NCBI GenBank assembly: GCA_023245475.1
Contig: JAHFKF010000085.1
Coordinates: 1 to 5,502, forward strand
Reading direction: 5' to 3'
Length of the DNA: 5,502 nucleotides
Source of the DNA: Candidatus Levyibacteriota bacterium
Lineage (GTDB): Bacteria; Patescibacteriota; Microgenomatia; Levybacterales; UBA12049
In this document: positions 1-5,020 of the stretch, piece after piece
Layout: every line of letters begins with the position of its first letter
How positions within the stretch are numbered: the first letter of the stretch is position 1
Program-made: the position numbers and the translations under genes
Notes under the pieces: generated by a model
The model's database searches: none
What the model saw: only the letters and a program-made list of their open reading frames with translations
What the model was told of the DNA's origin: nothing

Positions 1-151
1 CAACTGCTAATTCATGTAATCCTTCAGCAACGTCGTACACAGATATACCTGCCGAAGCAAACCCTATGAGCCCCGACTGATGGCGGGTAAGAAACGATCT
101 CACTCGCTTCTTCTTTGGTTGTGGGGTTTGTTCAAGACTTTCTTTAGCCAT
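1..151 (-). CDS. Hypothetical protein, N-terminal part only (cut by the left window edge)
   Basis: I do not recognise this protein. The minus strand opens with ATG at 151-149 and stays open for 50 codons to the edge. The visible part starts with a polar, basic stretch (residues 1-25, including KKKRVR at 13-18). A more hydrophobic, small-residue segment follows at about 26-42 (GLIGFASAGISVY), which could be the start of a membrane helix or of a glycine/alanine-rich helix. The start is supported by an extended -10 box, TGC-TATAAT, that ends exactly six bases before the ATG. The gene is divergent from the AlkD gene. The ORF is real with good confidence because of this promoter; the function is unknown. 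A membrane-anchored protein with a basic cytoplasmic tail is a possibility, but too little is visible to prefer it. Confidence 0.6.
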   Translation of the reverse strand, partial: MAKESLEQTPQPKKKRVRSFLTRHQSGLIGFASAGISVYDVAEGLHELAV

Positions 152-157
152 TGCGGC

Positions 158-166
158 ATTATAGCA
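158..166 (-). promoter_or_regulatory. Extended -10 promoter for the left-edge gene (leaderless start)
   Basis: Read on the minus strand the site is TGC followed by a perfect TATAAT, then the six bases GCCGCA and the ATG at 151. This places the predicted transcription start on or next to the A of the ATG. There is no Shine-Dalgarno-like sequence in the gap. The -35 position (181-186, AACGAA on this strand) does not match TTGACA and lies inside the palindromic repeat, so the extended -10 probably carries the promoter. Confidence 0.7.
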
Positions 167-167
167 T

Positions 168-205
168 GAGATTCTATCGCTTCGTTACCCTCGCTCCAGA
201 ATGAC
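168..205. repeat. Imperfect palindromic intergenic repeat, probably a dispersed element
   Basis: The stretch begins GAGATTCT and ends AGAATGAC, so ATTCT (171-175) faces AGAAT (198-202) as an inverted pair around a pyrimidine-rich core with repeated TCGCT/CGCTTCG words. On the minus strand it reads GTCATTCTGGAGCGAGGG then TAACGAAGCGATAGAATCTC. From general knowledge, GTCATTCTGAGCGAAGCGA-type sequences recur as short interspersed repeats between genes in many bacterial genomes, and this copy resembles that class. Only one full copy lies in the window, so its repeated nature is inferred. It fills the upstream promoter region of the left-edge gene. Confidence 0.5.
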
Positions 206-295
206 AACCAATCTCTATCCCTTCAGTAGCTCTCTCACATACACATTGGGGGATTGCAGTTGCGCAAGTCGCTCTGGCCTAAAAGACAAGCGGTT

Positions 296-304
296 TGTTA
301 CAAT
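296..304 (+). promoter_or_regulatory. Extended -10 promoter for the AlkD gene (leaderless start)
   Basis: TGT (296-298) is followed by TACAAT (299-304), then AAGAGC and the ATG at 311. The six-base gap puts the transcription start at the ATG. No good -35 hexamer is seen 16-18 bases upstream. This box decides the start codon: the in-frame ATG at 254 lies upstream of it and would not be transcribed from this promoter. Confidence 0.65.
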
Positions 305-310
305 AAGAGC

Positions 311-1021
311 ATGCTTGCATCCCTCCACAAAGCAGTTACCGCTGCTAGTAATCCAACCAAAGCGCAATTTCTCATGCGTTTCTTCAAAACAGGGGAAGGA
401 CAATATGCGGAAGGGGATATCTTTGCAGGACTTACCGTACCACAATCCCGTGCCATTGCAGTACAATACCGAGATTTGTCTCTGGCTGATGTTTCAACGC
501 TACTCACATCTCCAATTCATGAAGAGCGGCTCATTGCTTTGTTAATTCTGGTTGCTCGTATGGATACAGCAAATGATACTGAGCAAAAAAAGATTGTTGA
601 TTGTTACTTAGCTCACACGAAATACATTAATAATTGGGATCTTGTTGACCTTTCTGCCGACAAAATCCTGGGACTATATCTGCTTAATCGTGACAGGTTT
701 CTGCTGTATAAACTTGCCAGATCAAGTGACTTATGGGAGAAGCGAATAGCTATTATTTCGACCTTTAAATTCATTAAAGAGCAAAAAGAATGCACAGATA
801 CATTTGCCATTGCAGATATCTTATTACAGGATCAGCATGACCTCATCCAAAAGGCTGTTGGGTGGATGCTTCGGGAAGTGGGAAAACGCGTCTCTGAAAA
901 AGTCTTACAAGACTTTTTAGTAACTCGCTACCAGAAAATGCCTCGAACAATGCTTCGCTATGCGATCGAACGCTTCCCAGAAACGGTGAGAAAACAATAT
1001 CTTCGGGGAACTATCACATAG
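311..1021 (+). CDS. AlkD-like DNA alkylation repair glycosylase
   Basis: The 236-residue product matches the AlkD family of HEAT-repeat DNA glycosylases, which remove positively charged alkylated bases such as 3-methyl- and 7-methylguanine/adenine adducts without flipping the base. The N-terminal signature FKTGEGQYAEGD then VP..R is at 25-47. The WDLVD motif (109-113) carries the counterparts of Trp109 and catalytic Asp113 of Bacillus cereus AlkD at the same numbers. LWEKR (141-145) supplies the conserved arginine equivalent to Arg148, and GWMLR (184-188) the Trp/Arg pair equivalent to Trp187/Arg190. MPRTMLRYAIE (210-220) is the usual C-terminal helix. I chose ATG 311 over ATG 254 because of the promoter at 296-304, because the length (236) then matches the roughly 237 residues of AlkD, and because the catalytic numbering falls in register. 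It stands alone on the plus strand and converges on the next gene. Confidence 0.92.
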   Translation: MLASLHKAVTAASNPTKAQFLMRFFKTGEGQYAEGDIFAGLTVPQSRAIAVQYRDLSLADVSTLLTSPIHEERLIALLILVARMDTANDTEQKKIVDCYLAHTKYINNWDLVDLSADKILGLYLLNRDRFLLYKLARSSDLWEKRIAIISTFKFIKEQKECTDTFAIADILLQDQHDLIQKAVGWMLREVGKRVSEKVLQDFLVTRYQKMPRTMLRYAIERFPETVRKQYLRGTIT

Positions 1022-1076
1022 CTGATACAATTTGATGTCTTTAGATCCTTTTTAGGAAGCTTTTCCAATGAAGCGA

Positions 1077-1730
1077 TTAGAGCTTGCCAGCTTTTTCAGC
1101 TTTGGTGAGTTGGGTTAGAAAGTCTGCTGCGATTTTTGCCGTTGTATGATAGTCAGAGCCTTCGCGCAGCGACTTGGTAACCGCATATTCCAATCCATCA
1201 TGATATAAATCAATTGTTCGTGGATCCTGATCGGAAGCTTTTAAAAATTTCGTGTCTGTTTCCGTACCCAGCTCAGCCAGAAAGCCCTCATAGTTGCCAA
1301 ATTCTGTAGCAATCTCCAAGGGAATTGCTGCTACTGTCAGAGCGTTTCTCATTACTTGGATATCACCCCTGTGTAACAGTCTCTGTCCTGGGTTCCCTAA
1401 TCCGTGATGAATATTTATAGGCTTTAATTCGTCGTTTGGTGTTAGAGCAATTTGTTTAAATGGCCCCGAGGCATTGCTTCCAATTTTAATATTAACAATA
1501 CCTCGAGTAAGGTCTTCATGAAGAAGTCCTCGTTCTATCATTGTTGTTGTCTGCTTGTCATCTTCTGGTTTCCAGATGTTCACTTGATTCTCTCTCTCAA
1601 CAAAAATCAGCCCTGGAGAATAAACACTTATGTGTCCTGCTTGGGAACTGAGCGTTTTGTATATTCGTTCAGCTTTTGCGCCTTTGCTTTCTGTCTCTCG
1701 CGGATCTAGTCGTTGTGGTCGTTCTGTCAT
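1077..1730 (-). CDS. Conserved hypothetical protein, paralogue A of a tandem pair
   Basis: I do not recognise the family. The 217-residue protein is polar, with no signal peptide or membrane segment. A charged N-terminus (1-22) is followed by a predicted beta-rich part (about 33-110) with LTRGIVNIKIG (74-84) and GPF (89-91). A helical part follows with AIPLEIATEFGNYEGFLAEL (135-154) and SDYHTTAKIAADFL (192-205). These blocks align in order with the upstream neighbour at 1900-2535, so the two are paralogues. The reading frame can be extended by three codons to a TTG at 1739, but ATG 1730 is preferred because TTG 1739 would directly follow the -10 box, too close for transcription to include it. 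The gene is last in the minus-strand run and ends 55 bases from the convergent AlkD stop. The spacer there shows only short weak inverted repeats, not a clear terminator. Confidence 0.75.
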   Translation of the reverse strand: MTERPQRLDPRETESKGAKAERIYKTLSSQAGHISVYSPGLIFVERENQVNIWKPEDDKQTTTMIERGLLHEDLTRGIVNIKIGSNASGPFKQIALTPNDELKPINIHHGLGNPGQRLLHRGDIQVMRNALTVAAIPLEIATEFGNYEGFLAELGTETDTKFLKASDQDPRTIDLYHDGLEYAVTKSLREGSDYHTTAKIAADFLTQLTKAEKAGKL

Positions 1731-1739
1731 CAGAGGCAA

Positions 1740-1748
1740 AGTATATCA
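1740..1748 (-). promoter_or_regulatory. Extended -10 promoter for paralogue A
   Basis: On the minus strand TGA is followed by TATACT, then nine bases (TTGCCTCTG) and the ATG at 1730. The predicted transcript would have a leader of about three bases at most. The twelve bases CCCTATGATATA covering the upstream half of this site (1742-1753) recur exactly in the promoter of paralogue B. No convincing -35 hexamer is visible. Confidence 0.65.
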
Positions 1749-1832
1749 TAGGGATGAGTATTTATCTAGATCAGTGCTGACGCCGATAATGATTTTTTCT
1801 TTAACCATACAAGTGAGCTTGATGATGAGAGC

Positions 1833-1853
1833 TTCGCACCCTACGGGTGAGAA
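1833..1853. other. Stem-loop in the spacer between paralogues B and A
   Basis: CACCC (1837-1841), loop TAC, GGGTG (1845-1849) form a five-base GC-rich stem. After one G/A mismatch it is extended by TTC (1833-1835) with GAA (1851-1853). No T-run follows on either strand, so it is not a standard intrinsic terminator, although it lies in the 3' region of paralogue B's transcript. It could be a transcript-end structure, a small repeat or a protein binding palindrome. The flanking part of the 169-base spacer holds nothing else beyond the promoter of paralogue A. Confidence 0.4.
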
Positions 1854-1899
1854 CACTATTTGTGTAGGTATCGTATGATCTGAGTCAGTATTTTTACCC

Positions 1900-2535
1900 T
1901 TAGTTGAGCATTTTTGCGACTGGGGAAAGGAAGTTTTGTGCTACACTCGCTGTTTTCCTATGGTAGGGATCTTTGCTTGTTAAATTATTTATCATTTTGT
2001 TTATGCCTTCGCGATACAACGGAGCTGCTAAATTTTTTACCATCAGCGTTCTCACTCGGGTACGTTCATCCTTGCTCAGATAATGCAGGAAATTTTCAAA
2101 AGTAGTAAACTCCTTAGTAATCAGTAGTGGTATGGAGACTAAGTTAACTGCTGCACTTAAAGCAAACTTTTCATTAGTATCTAACGTAGTGTCATATATT
2201 GTTTTTCCAACCCCACGATCAGTGTTAACAATTCGAATCTTGTTCTTATAATCAACTACGACATTTCGGAACCGTCCTTGTTGTTCATCTCCACTTCTGA
2301 GATAGATTACCCCTTTATTCAATTCTGCTTGTCGCACTTCACGTCGAAGAAGCGTTCTGCATAGCTCTACATTCTCGATGGGATTAACAATATCTACTTC
2401 TACGTGTGGCGTAAGTACAGTTCCCGTATCAAGAACCCGTGCGTGACCTTGATATCGTGCAATTGAGTTCCACATAGAGGATGCTAATTTTTGGTGGTTG
2501 GGTTGTTTGGAGTAAGGTACTTGTTCTTTCGACAT
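1900..2535 (-). CDS. Conserved hypothetical protein, paralogue B of a tandem pair
   Basis: I do not recognise the family. The 211-residue protein is soluble-looking and rich in charged residues, without signal peptide or transmembrane helix. Shared blocks with paralogue A run in the same order: LNKGVIYLRSG (72-82), GRF (87-89), SIPLLITKEFTTFENFLHYL (134-153; 10 of 20 positions identical to A) and KDPYHRKTASVAQNFL (188-203). The layout suggests a variable N-terminal arm, a central beta-rich region and a C-terminal helical region. The start at ATG 2535 is fixed by a perfect extended -10 box seven bases upstream. It sits between the possible ADP-ribosyltransferase gene and its own paralogue, 169 bases before A's ATG. 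The N-terminal 60 residues are the least similar to A, so any difference in target or partner would likely lie there; that is inference. Confidence 0.75.
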   Translation of the reverse strand: MSKEQVPYSKQPNHQKLASSMWNSIARYQGHARVLDTGTVLTPHVEVDIVNPIENVELCRTLLRREVRQAELNKGVIYLRSGDEQQGRFRNVVVDYKNKIRIVNTDRGVGKTIYDTTLDTNEKFALSAAVNLVSIPLLITKEFTTFENFLHYLSKDERTRVRTLMVKNLAAPLYREGINKMINNLTSKDPYHRKTASVAQNFLSPVAKMLN

Positions 2536-2542
2536 TGCAAGG

Positions 2543-2551
2543 ATTATATCA
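2543..2551 (-). promoter_or_regulatory. Extended -10 promoter for paralogue B
   Basis: On the minus strand TGA is followed by a perfect TATAAT, then seven bases (CCTTGCA) and the ATG at 2535. A partial -35 (TCGACC, 2566-2571, four of six matches to TTGACA) lies at a 17-base spacing. It shares CCCTATGATATA (2545-2556) with the promoter of paralogue A. Confidence 0.75.
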
Positions 2552-2595
2552 TAGGGCTGATTTCTGGTCGAGAGCTGGGGAAATCATTGCCAATT

Positions 2596-2618
2596 TTGCT
2601 GCGAAAAAAGCGCAACAA
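2596..2618 (-). terminator. Possible stem-loop at the 3' end of the 2626-3306 gene
   Basis: Beginning about eight bases after the stop codon, the minus-strand transcript can fold UUGUUGCG against CGCAGCAA, an eight-pair stem with one U-G wobble, around the seven-base loop CUUUUUU. The T-run lies in the loop rather than after the stem, so this is not a textbook intrinsic terminator. It may act as a weak terminator or a 3'-end stabilising structure before the promoter of paralogue B. Confidence 0.35.
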
Positions 2619-2625
2619 TAATTTC

Positions 2626-3306
2626 TTATCCTCGTTCTTTGCCTCGTGAGTATCCTTCTGCTTGTTGTAATTGATGTCCTTCGTACCACGGTTTCAATCC
2701 AGGAATACTTTGGGCAAAGCCGAGTACTTGTTGATGAAGACGTCCTCCTTCTGGATAAAGTTGCAAAATGCCTTCTAAACGAGGTTGGATGCGAGAGACT
2801 GAAATCTTTTCCAGTGGCACATGTTGGGGGATGAGAACTTCAGGCAAAGAGAATTGGAACTTTTCAGGATTCGTTGTGTAATCCAGTAGGGGAACACGAC
2901 TTGCCATATATTTTCTTTCGGCAGGTTCACGATGTTCTTCCACATACTGTGTAGGAATTCCCGTTTTGTCTTTATAAAGATAGCCTTCGATATAGCCTCG
3001 ATCTGCAACCAGAGCAGTATCCGTATACGGATTGACGTTGATCTCAAGCAGTAGTATTCCAAGTTCTCTGTGCTGCCGCTTCCAAATATCGTTGAAGTGA
3101 GGGTTTTTCACCCATTCTGTCGGTGTTGGGTTTACGAACCCAAAAATAGCTGGGGTTTTCCAGGCGTCTCTGTCAGCAGCTCCAATATTTCGTTGTGGCA
3201 CGAGTCCTGTTGGCTCAACCTCCTCATCACCAGTTGCGATAGGAGTCCAATCAGAGAGTTGGGCATAATGATAAACTTTAATGGTAGGTGTGCGCGGTCT
3301 AGACAT
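2626..3306 (-). CDS. Hypothetical protein with a possible ADP-ribosyltransferase (DarT/ART-like) fold
   Basis: This 226-residue protein is not one I can name. The order of its motifs resembles the ADP-ribosyltransferase superfamily. IKVYHYAQ (9-16) would be the first NAD-binding strand with its His-Tyr. GLVPQR (34-39) resembles the glycine loop after it. AIFGFVNPTP (53-62) and LLLEINV (85-91) are core strands. MASRVPLLDY (134-143) precedes PEVLIPQHVPLEKISV (155-170), where Glu156 occupies the place of the catalytic glutamate in the strand that reads xEvlvxxxvpxxxI in DarT-type enzymes. VADRGYIEGYLY (100-111) is another likely conserved patch. No signal peptide or membrane segment is seen. No macrodomain (DarG-like) partner lies next to it in the window. 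The start is set by a good promoter six bases before the ATG. The gene is certain; the fold call is inference, and a non-enzymatic relative is possible. Confidence 0.55.
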   Translation of the reverse strand: MSRPRTPTIKVYHYAQLSDWTPIATGDEEVEPTGLVPQRNIGAADRDAWKTPAIFGFVNPTPTEWVKNPHFNDIWKRQHRELGILLLEINVNPYTDTALVADRGYIEGYLYKDKTGIPTQYVEEHREPAERKYMASRVPLLDYTTNPEKFQFSLPEVLIPQHVPLEKISVSRIQPRLEGILQLYPEGGRLHQQVLGFAQSIPGLKPWYEGHQLQQAEGYSRGKERG

Positions 3307-3312
3307 GCAAGG

Positions 3313-3341
3313 AGTTTAACAAATAGAAAGTGGTATTTCAA
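3313..3341 (-). promoter_or_regulatory. Complete sigma-70-type promoter for the 2626-3306 gene
   Basis: On the minus strand TTGAAA (3341-3336), a 17-base spacer and TAAACT (3318-3313), preceded by TGT, form the most complete promoter in the window. Six bases (CCTTGC) separate it from the ATG at 3306. The -35 hexamer starts only two bases beyond the stop codon of the preceding gene. Confidence 0.75.
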
Positions 3342-3343
3342 AT

Positions 3344-3949
3344 CTAGGTTCGTAACTTACGGGCGAGCCAATTTGAGACTGTACCATTTTGATCCACTTT
3401 ATGTTCTGTTCGTAATACCCACTCCTGTGCGACGATCAGTTTCCTCTGCCATGAGCGTTCGTATGCTGCAACGCGTGCAGCGTCATACAGACTAAGCGCT
3501 GATGCTAAGTTTTCTGATGCATAACCATCGACAGGTATTCCTTGCGATGTGTAGATATCAACCACTCGTGGAAGGTGATCCGTAACAGACATGACAGCGA
3601 CATTTGCAGCTCGTAGTTTAGCAATAATTTTTATATTTTCTTCAGCCTCTGTTTTGGTGTCAAATGATTTTTCTTGAAAGAGAACCGCTGATGGGGGAAG
3701 GCGATATCCTTCATCATTGATAAATGTAAACATGGCACGTGCTTCAGAAGGGTCATGTTCACTAGCAGTTTTTCCGGTAGAGAAAAGTATCGTTTCTGCC
3801 AGCCCAATTTCATAGGCTCTTGCTCCGGCCAGAGCATTTATTTTTGATGCTTCACTTAGTTCTATTGGCTTTGAAGGAGAAAAACGATGCCGATTCCAGT
3901 TTTTACCATGAACAATAAAGAGATCATGTCGTGGTCTTTCAGCTGTCAT
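3344..3949 (-). CDS. DUF218 / YdcF-SanA-ElyC-like domain protein, cytosolic
   Basis: The 201-residue product has the order of motifs of the DUF218 family. DLFIVHG (9-15) is the first strand. A helix with K36 and ALAGARAYEIGLAE (39-52) corresponds to the usual R-l-xx-A-xx-L-Y-xx-G segment. ILFSTGKT (54-61) stands where most members have a serine/threonine-glycine-glycine loop. SEA (68-70) is the conserved acidic-alanine pair. FQEKSFDTKTEAEEN (91-105) is the E..S..T..EA.N signature. SVTDHLPRV (121-129) carries the conserved His and Arg. Characterised relatives act in envelope and cell-wall precursor metabolism (SanA, ElyC) or bind S-adenosylmethionine (YdcF). This protein lacks the N-terminal membrane anchor of SanA/ElyC, so a cytosolic role is more likely; the substrate is unknown. 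It is 48 bases after the SDR gene stop, with its own promoter. Confidence 0.75.
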   Translation of the reverse strand: MTAERPRHDLFIVHGKNWNRHRFSPSKPIELSEASKINALAGARAYEIGLAETILFSTGKTASEHDPSEARAMFTFINDEGYRLPPSAVLFQEKSFDTKTEAEENIKIIAKLRAANVAVMSVTDHLPRVVDIYTSQGIPVDGYASENLASALSLYDAARVAAYERSWQRKLIVAQEWVLRTEHKVDQNGTVSNWLARKLRT

Positions 3950-3957
3950 AGGAGCTG

Positions 3958-3966
3958 ATCATAGCA
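3958..3966 (-). promoter_or_regulatory. Extended -10 promoter for the DUF218 gene
   Basis: On the minus strand TGC is followed by TATGAT, then eight bases (CAGCTCCT) and the ATG at 3949. The leader would be at most about two bases. The region at -35 (TTCCAT at a 17-base spacing) is weak. A run of six T lies just upstream of the box, in the spacer after the SDR stop codon. Confidence 0.6.
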
Positions 3967-3997
3967 AAAAATAACACACTATGGAATGTTCTAATAC

Positions 3998-4930
3998 TTA
4001 CTTAATAAAAGATTCTGTCATTTTCTTGATCCCAATAGCATATGGTGTGGGTGTTACTGTAAAAGCATGCTCGAATTTTGATGAATCAAAGAGATAATCG
4101 TGATCGTTTTGATAGAACATCTCTACAAGTTCTCCAGCTGCTGGATTGATTAATCCAACGAATCGCAACATAAGTTTATTAATGGTTCCATACGTGAGGG
4201 GTTTATCCATTGATTTAGTTATCAGTTCCATATATTTATTTCCGGTCAATGGTTTAGCAGTCGGAATATGCCAGATTTGGTTATTTGCTCGTGTCTCCAT
4301 GCCAAGAATGATCAGTGCTTGCACGGCATCGGGGATATACGTAAACGAATGGTGCATTTTTGGATCTCCTATCCACAGAGGCTTTTTACCTTGTAATAAG
4401 TTTTCAATATTTTGGATATAAAAAGGACTTGCCTTTGCATTGGGGCCATAATAATCCGCAGATTTTGCTATAACTGCGGTAAGTTTCTTTTGTGCAATTG
4501 CTTGCAGGATCATCTCATCCACGAGCTTTCGTACTTGTCCTTTTTTGCTAATGGGGCGAAAAGGAGTTTCTTCTGTCATTGTTCCATTGACTAAGCCATA
4601 CGCATAGACATTGTCAAAAAACACAAGTTTAACGTTGTATTTTTCGCAGGCATTAATAACGTTTTTAATAATAATCGGCCAATCTCTTTCCCACACGGCA
4701 TGATTATATGGTAAGCCGACAGTAAGATATGCGAGTGTCATGCCTTTAACGGCTTCTTCTGTTTCATGTGCATCCAGAAGATTAGTTTTTTTATAGATGA
4801 TCTTTCCATCTGTTTTGTTGACGTATGACCTGGCAGCAAGTTGCAGTATGTCAATGGATCTAATTTTTTTTATTTCTGAAGAGAGGGCAGTACCTATTGG
4901 GCCAGTAGCTCCAAGAATAACAGTTCTCAT
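3998..4930 (-). CDS. Atypical NAD(P)-binding SDR / epimerase-like protein
   Basis: The 310-residue product has the extended/atypical short-chain dehydrogenase fold. The N-terminal Rossmann motif is GATGPIG (7-13). An acidic position after TNLLD (49-53) and a strand with AYLTVGLP (67-74) follow. FFDNVYAYG (104-112) and TPFRP (122-126) match the S-x-V-YG and P..P segments of epimerase-like SDRs. DYYGP (159-163) and SFTYIPDAV (195-203) are the substrate-domain landmarks. The usual catalytic Tyr-x-x-x-Lys is changed: Gly131 sits where Tyr is expected and Lys135 is kept, as in several atypical SDRs that work as reductases, isomerases or NAD(P)-binding regulators. The cofactor is probably NADP(H), because Ala32-Ala33-Arg34 after the second strand lacks the acidic residue typical of NAD binders; that is inference. 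The substrate is unknown. It lies 90 bases after the methyltransferase gene. Confidence 0.85.
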   Translation of the reverse strand: MRTVILGATGPIGTALSSEIKKIRSIDILQLAARSYVNKTDGKIIYKKTNLLDAHETEEAVKGMTLAYLTVGLPYNHAVWERDWPIIIKNVINACEKYNVKLVFFDNVYAYGLVNGTMTEETPFRPISKKGQVRKLVDEMILQAIAQKKLTAVIAKSADYYGPNAKASPFYIQNIENLLQGKKPLWIGDPKMHHSFTYIPDAVQALIILGMETRANNQIWHIPTAKPLTGNKYMELITKSMDKPLTYGTINKLMLRFVGLINPAAGELVEMFYQNDHDYLFDSSKFEHAFTVTPTPYAIGIKKMTESFIK

Positions 4931-4937
4931 GCTTTTA

Positions 4938-4946
4938 AGAGTAACA
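4938..4946 (-). promoter_or_regulatory. Weak extended -10 promoter for the SDR gene
   Basis: On the minus strand TGT is followed by TACTCT, then seven bases (TAAAAGC) and the ATG at 4930. TTTACT (4966-4961) lies at an exact 17-base spacing and matches TTGACA at four of six positions. This is the poorest hexamer in the set, but it sits at the same distance from the ATG as the others. The spacer is AT-rich and contains an AGTAAAGTAAAG direct repeat (4956-4967), which overlaps the -35. Confidence 0.5.
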
Positions 4947-5020
4947 ATATTAGGAAGTAAAGTAAAGAAATAATTAAAGACGAAGCGATAAACAGAGCGA
5001 AGTATAGTTCTTCAAGCAGG

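Noticed and set aside
206..295. A tRNA or small RNA gene in the left spacer
   Set aside because: No cloverleaf arms or T-loop GTTCRANNC motif could be found on either strand.
254..310. N-terminal extension of the AlkD gene to the ATG at 254
   Set aside because: The 19 extra residues have no AlkD homology that I recognise, the promoter lies inside the extension, and the start at 311 puts the catalytic Asp at the family's usual number.
215..466. Minus-strand 83-codon ORF whose C-terminal part (RPERLAQLQSPNVYVRELLKG) covers the left spacer and looks protein-like
   Set aside because: Most of it is antisense to the AlkD gene, it has no promoter of the local type, and I recognise no family. The end could be a coding relic or part of a spread repeat, but I cannot support it.
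1022..1076. Bidirectional terminator between the convergent AlkD and paralogue A genes
   Set aside because: Only four-base stems (TCCT/AGGA and GGAA/TTCC) that exclude each other are present, with no proper T-tail.
1728..1739. TTG start at 1739 for paralogue A
   Set aside because: TTG would directly abut the -10 box, where transcription has not yet started; ATG 1730 fits the spacing of the other genes.
1781..1804. T-rich stretch after CGCCGATAATG as an intrinsic terminator on the plus strand
   Set aside because: No plus-strand gene precedes it and no stable stem abuts the T-run.
3070..3495. Plus-strand 141-codon ORF antisense to two minus-strand genes
   Set aside because: It overlaps two well-supported coding regions and their promoter, and its composition is that of a shadow frame, with no start signal of the local type.
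4980..5006. Second copy of the intergenic palindrome downstream of the methyltransferase gene
   Set aside because: Only an 11-base core match and an AGCGAAG word are shared and the inverted ends are missing, so chance cannot be excluded.
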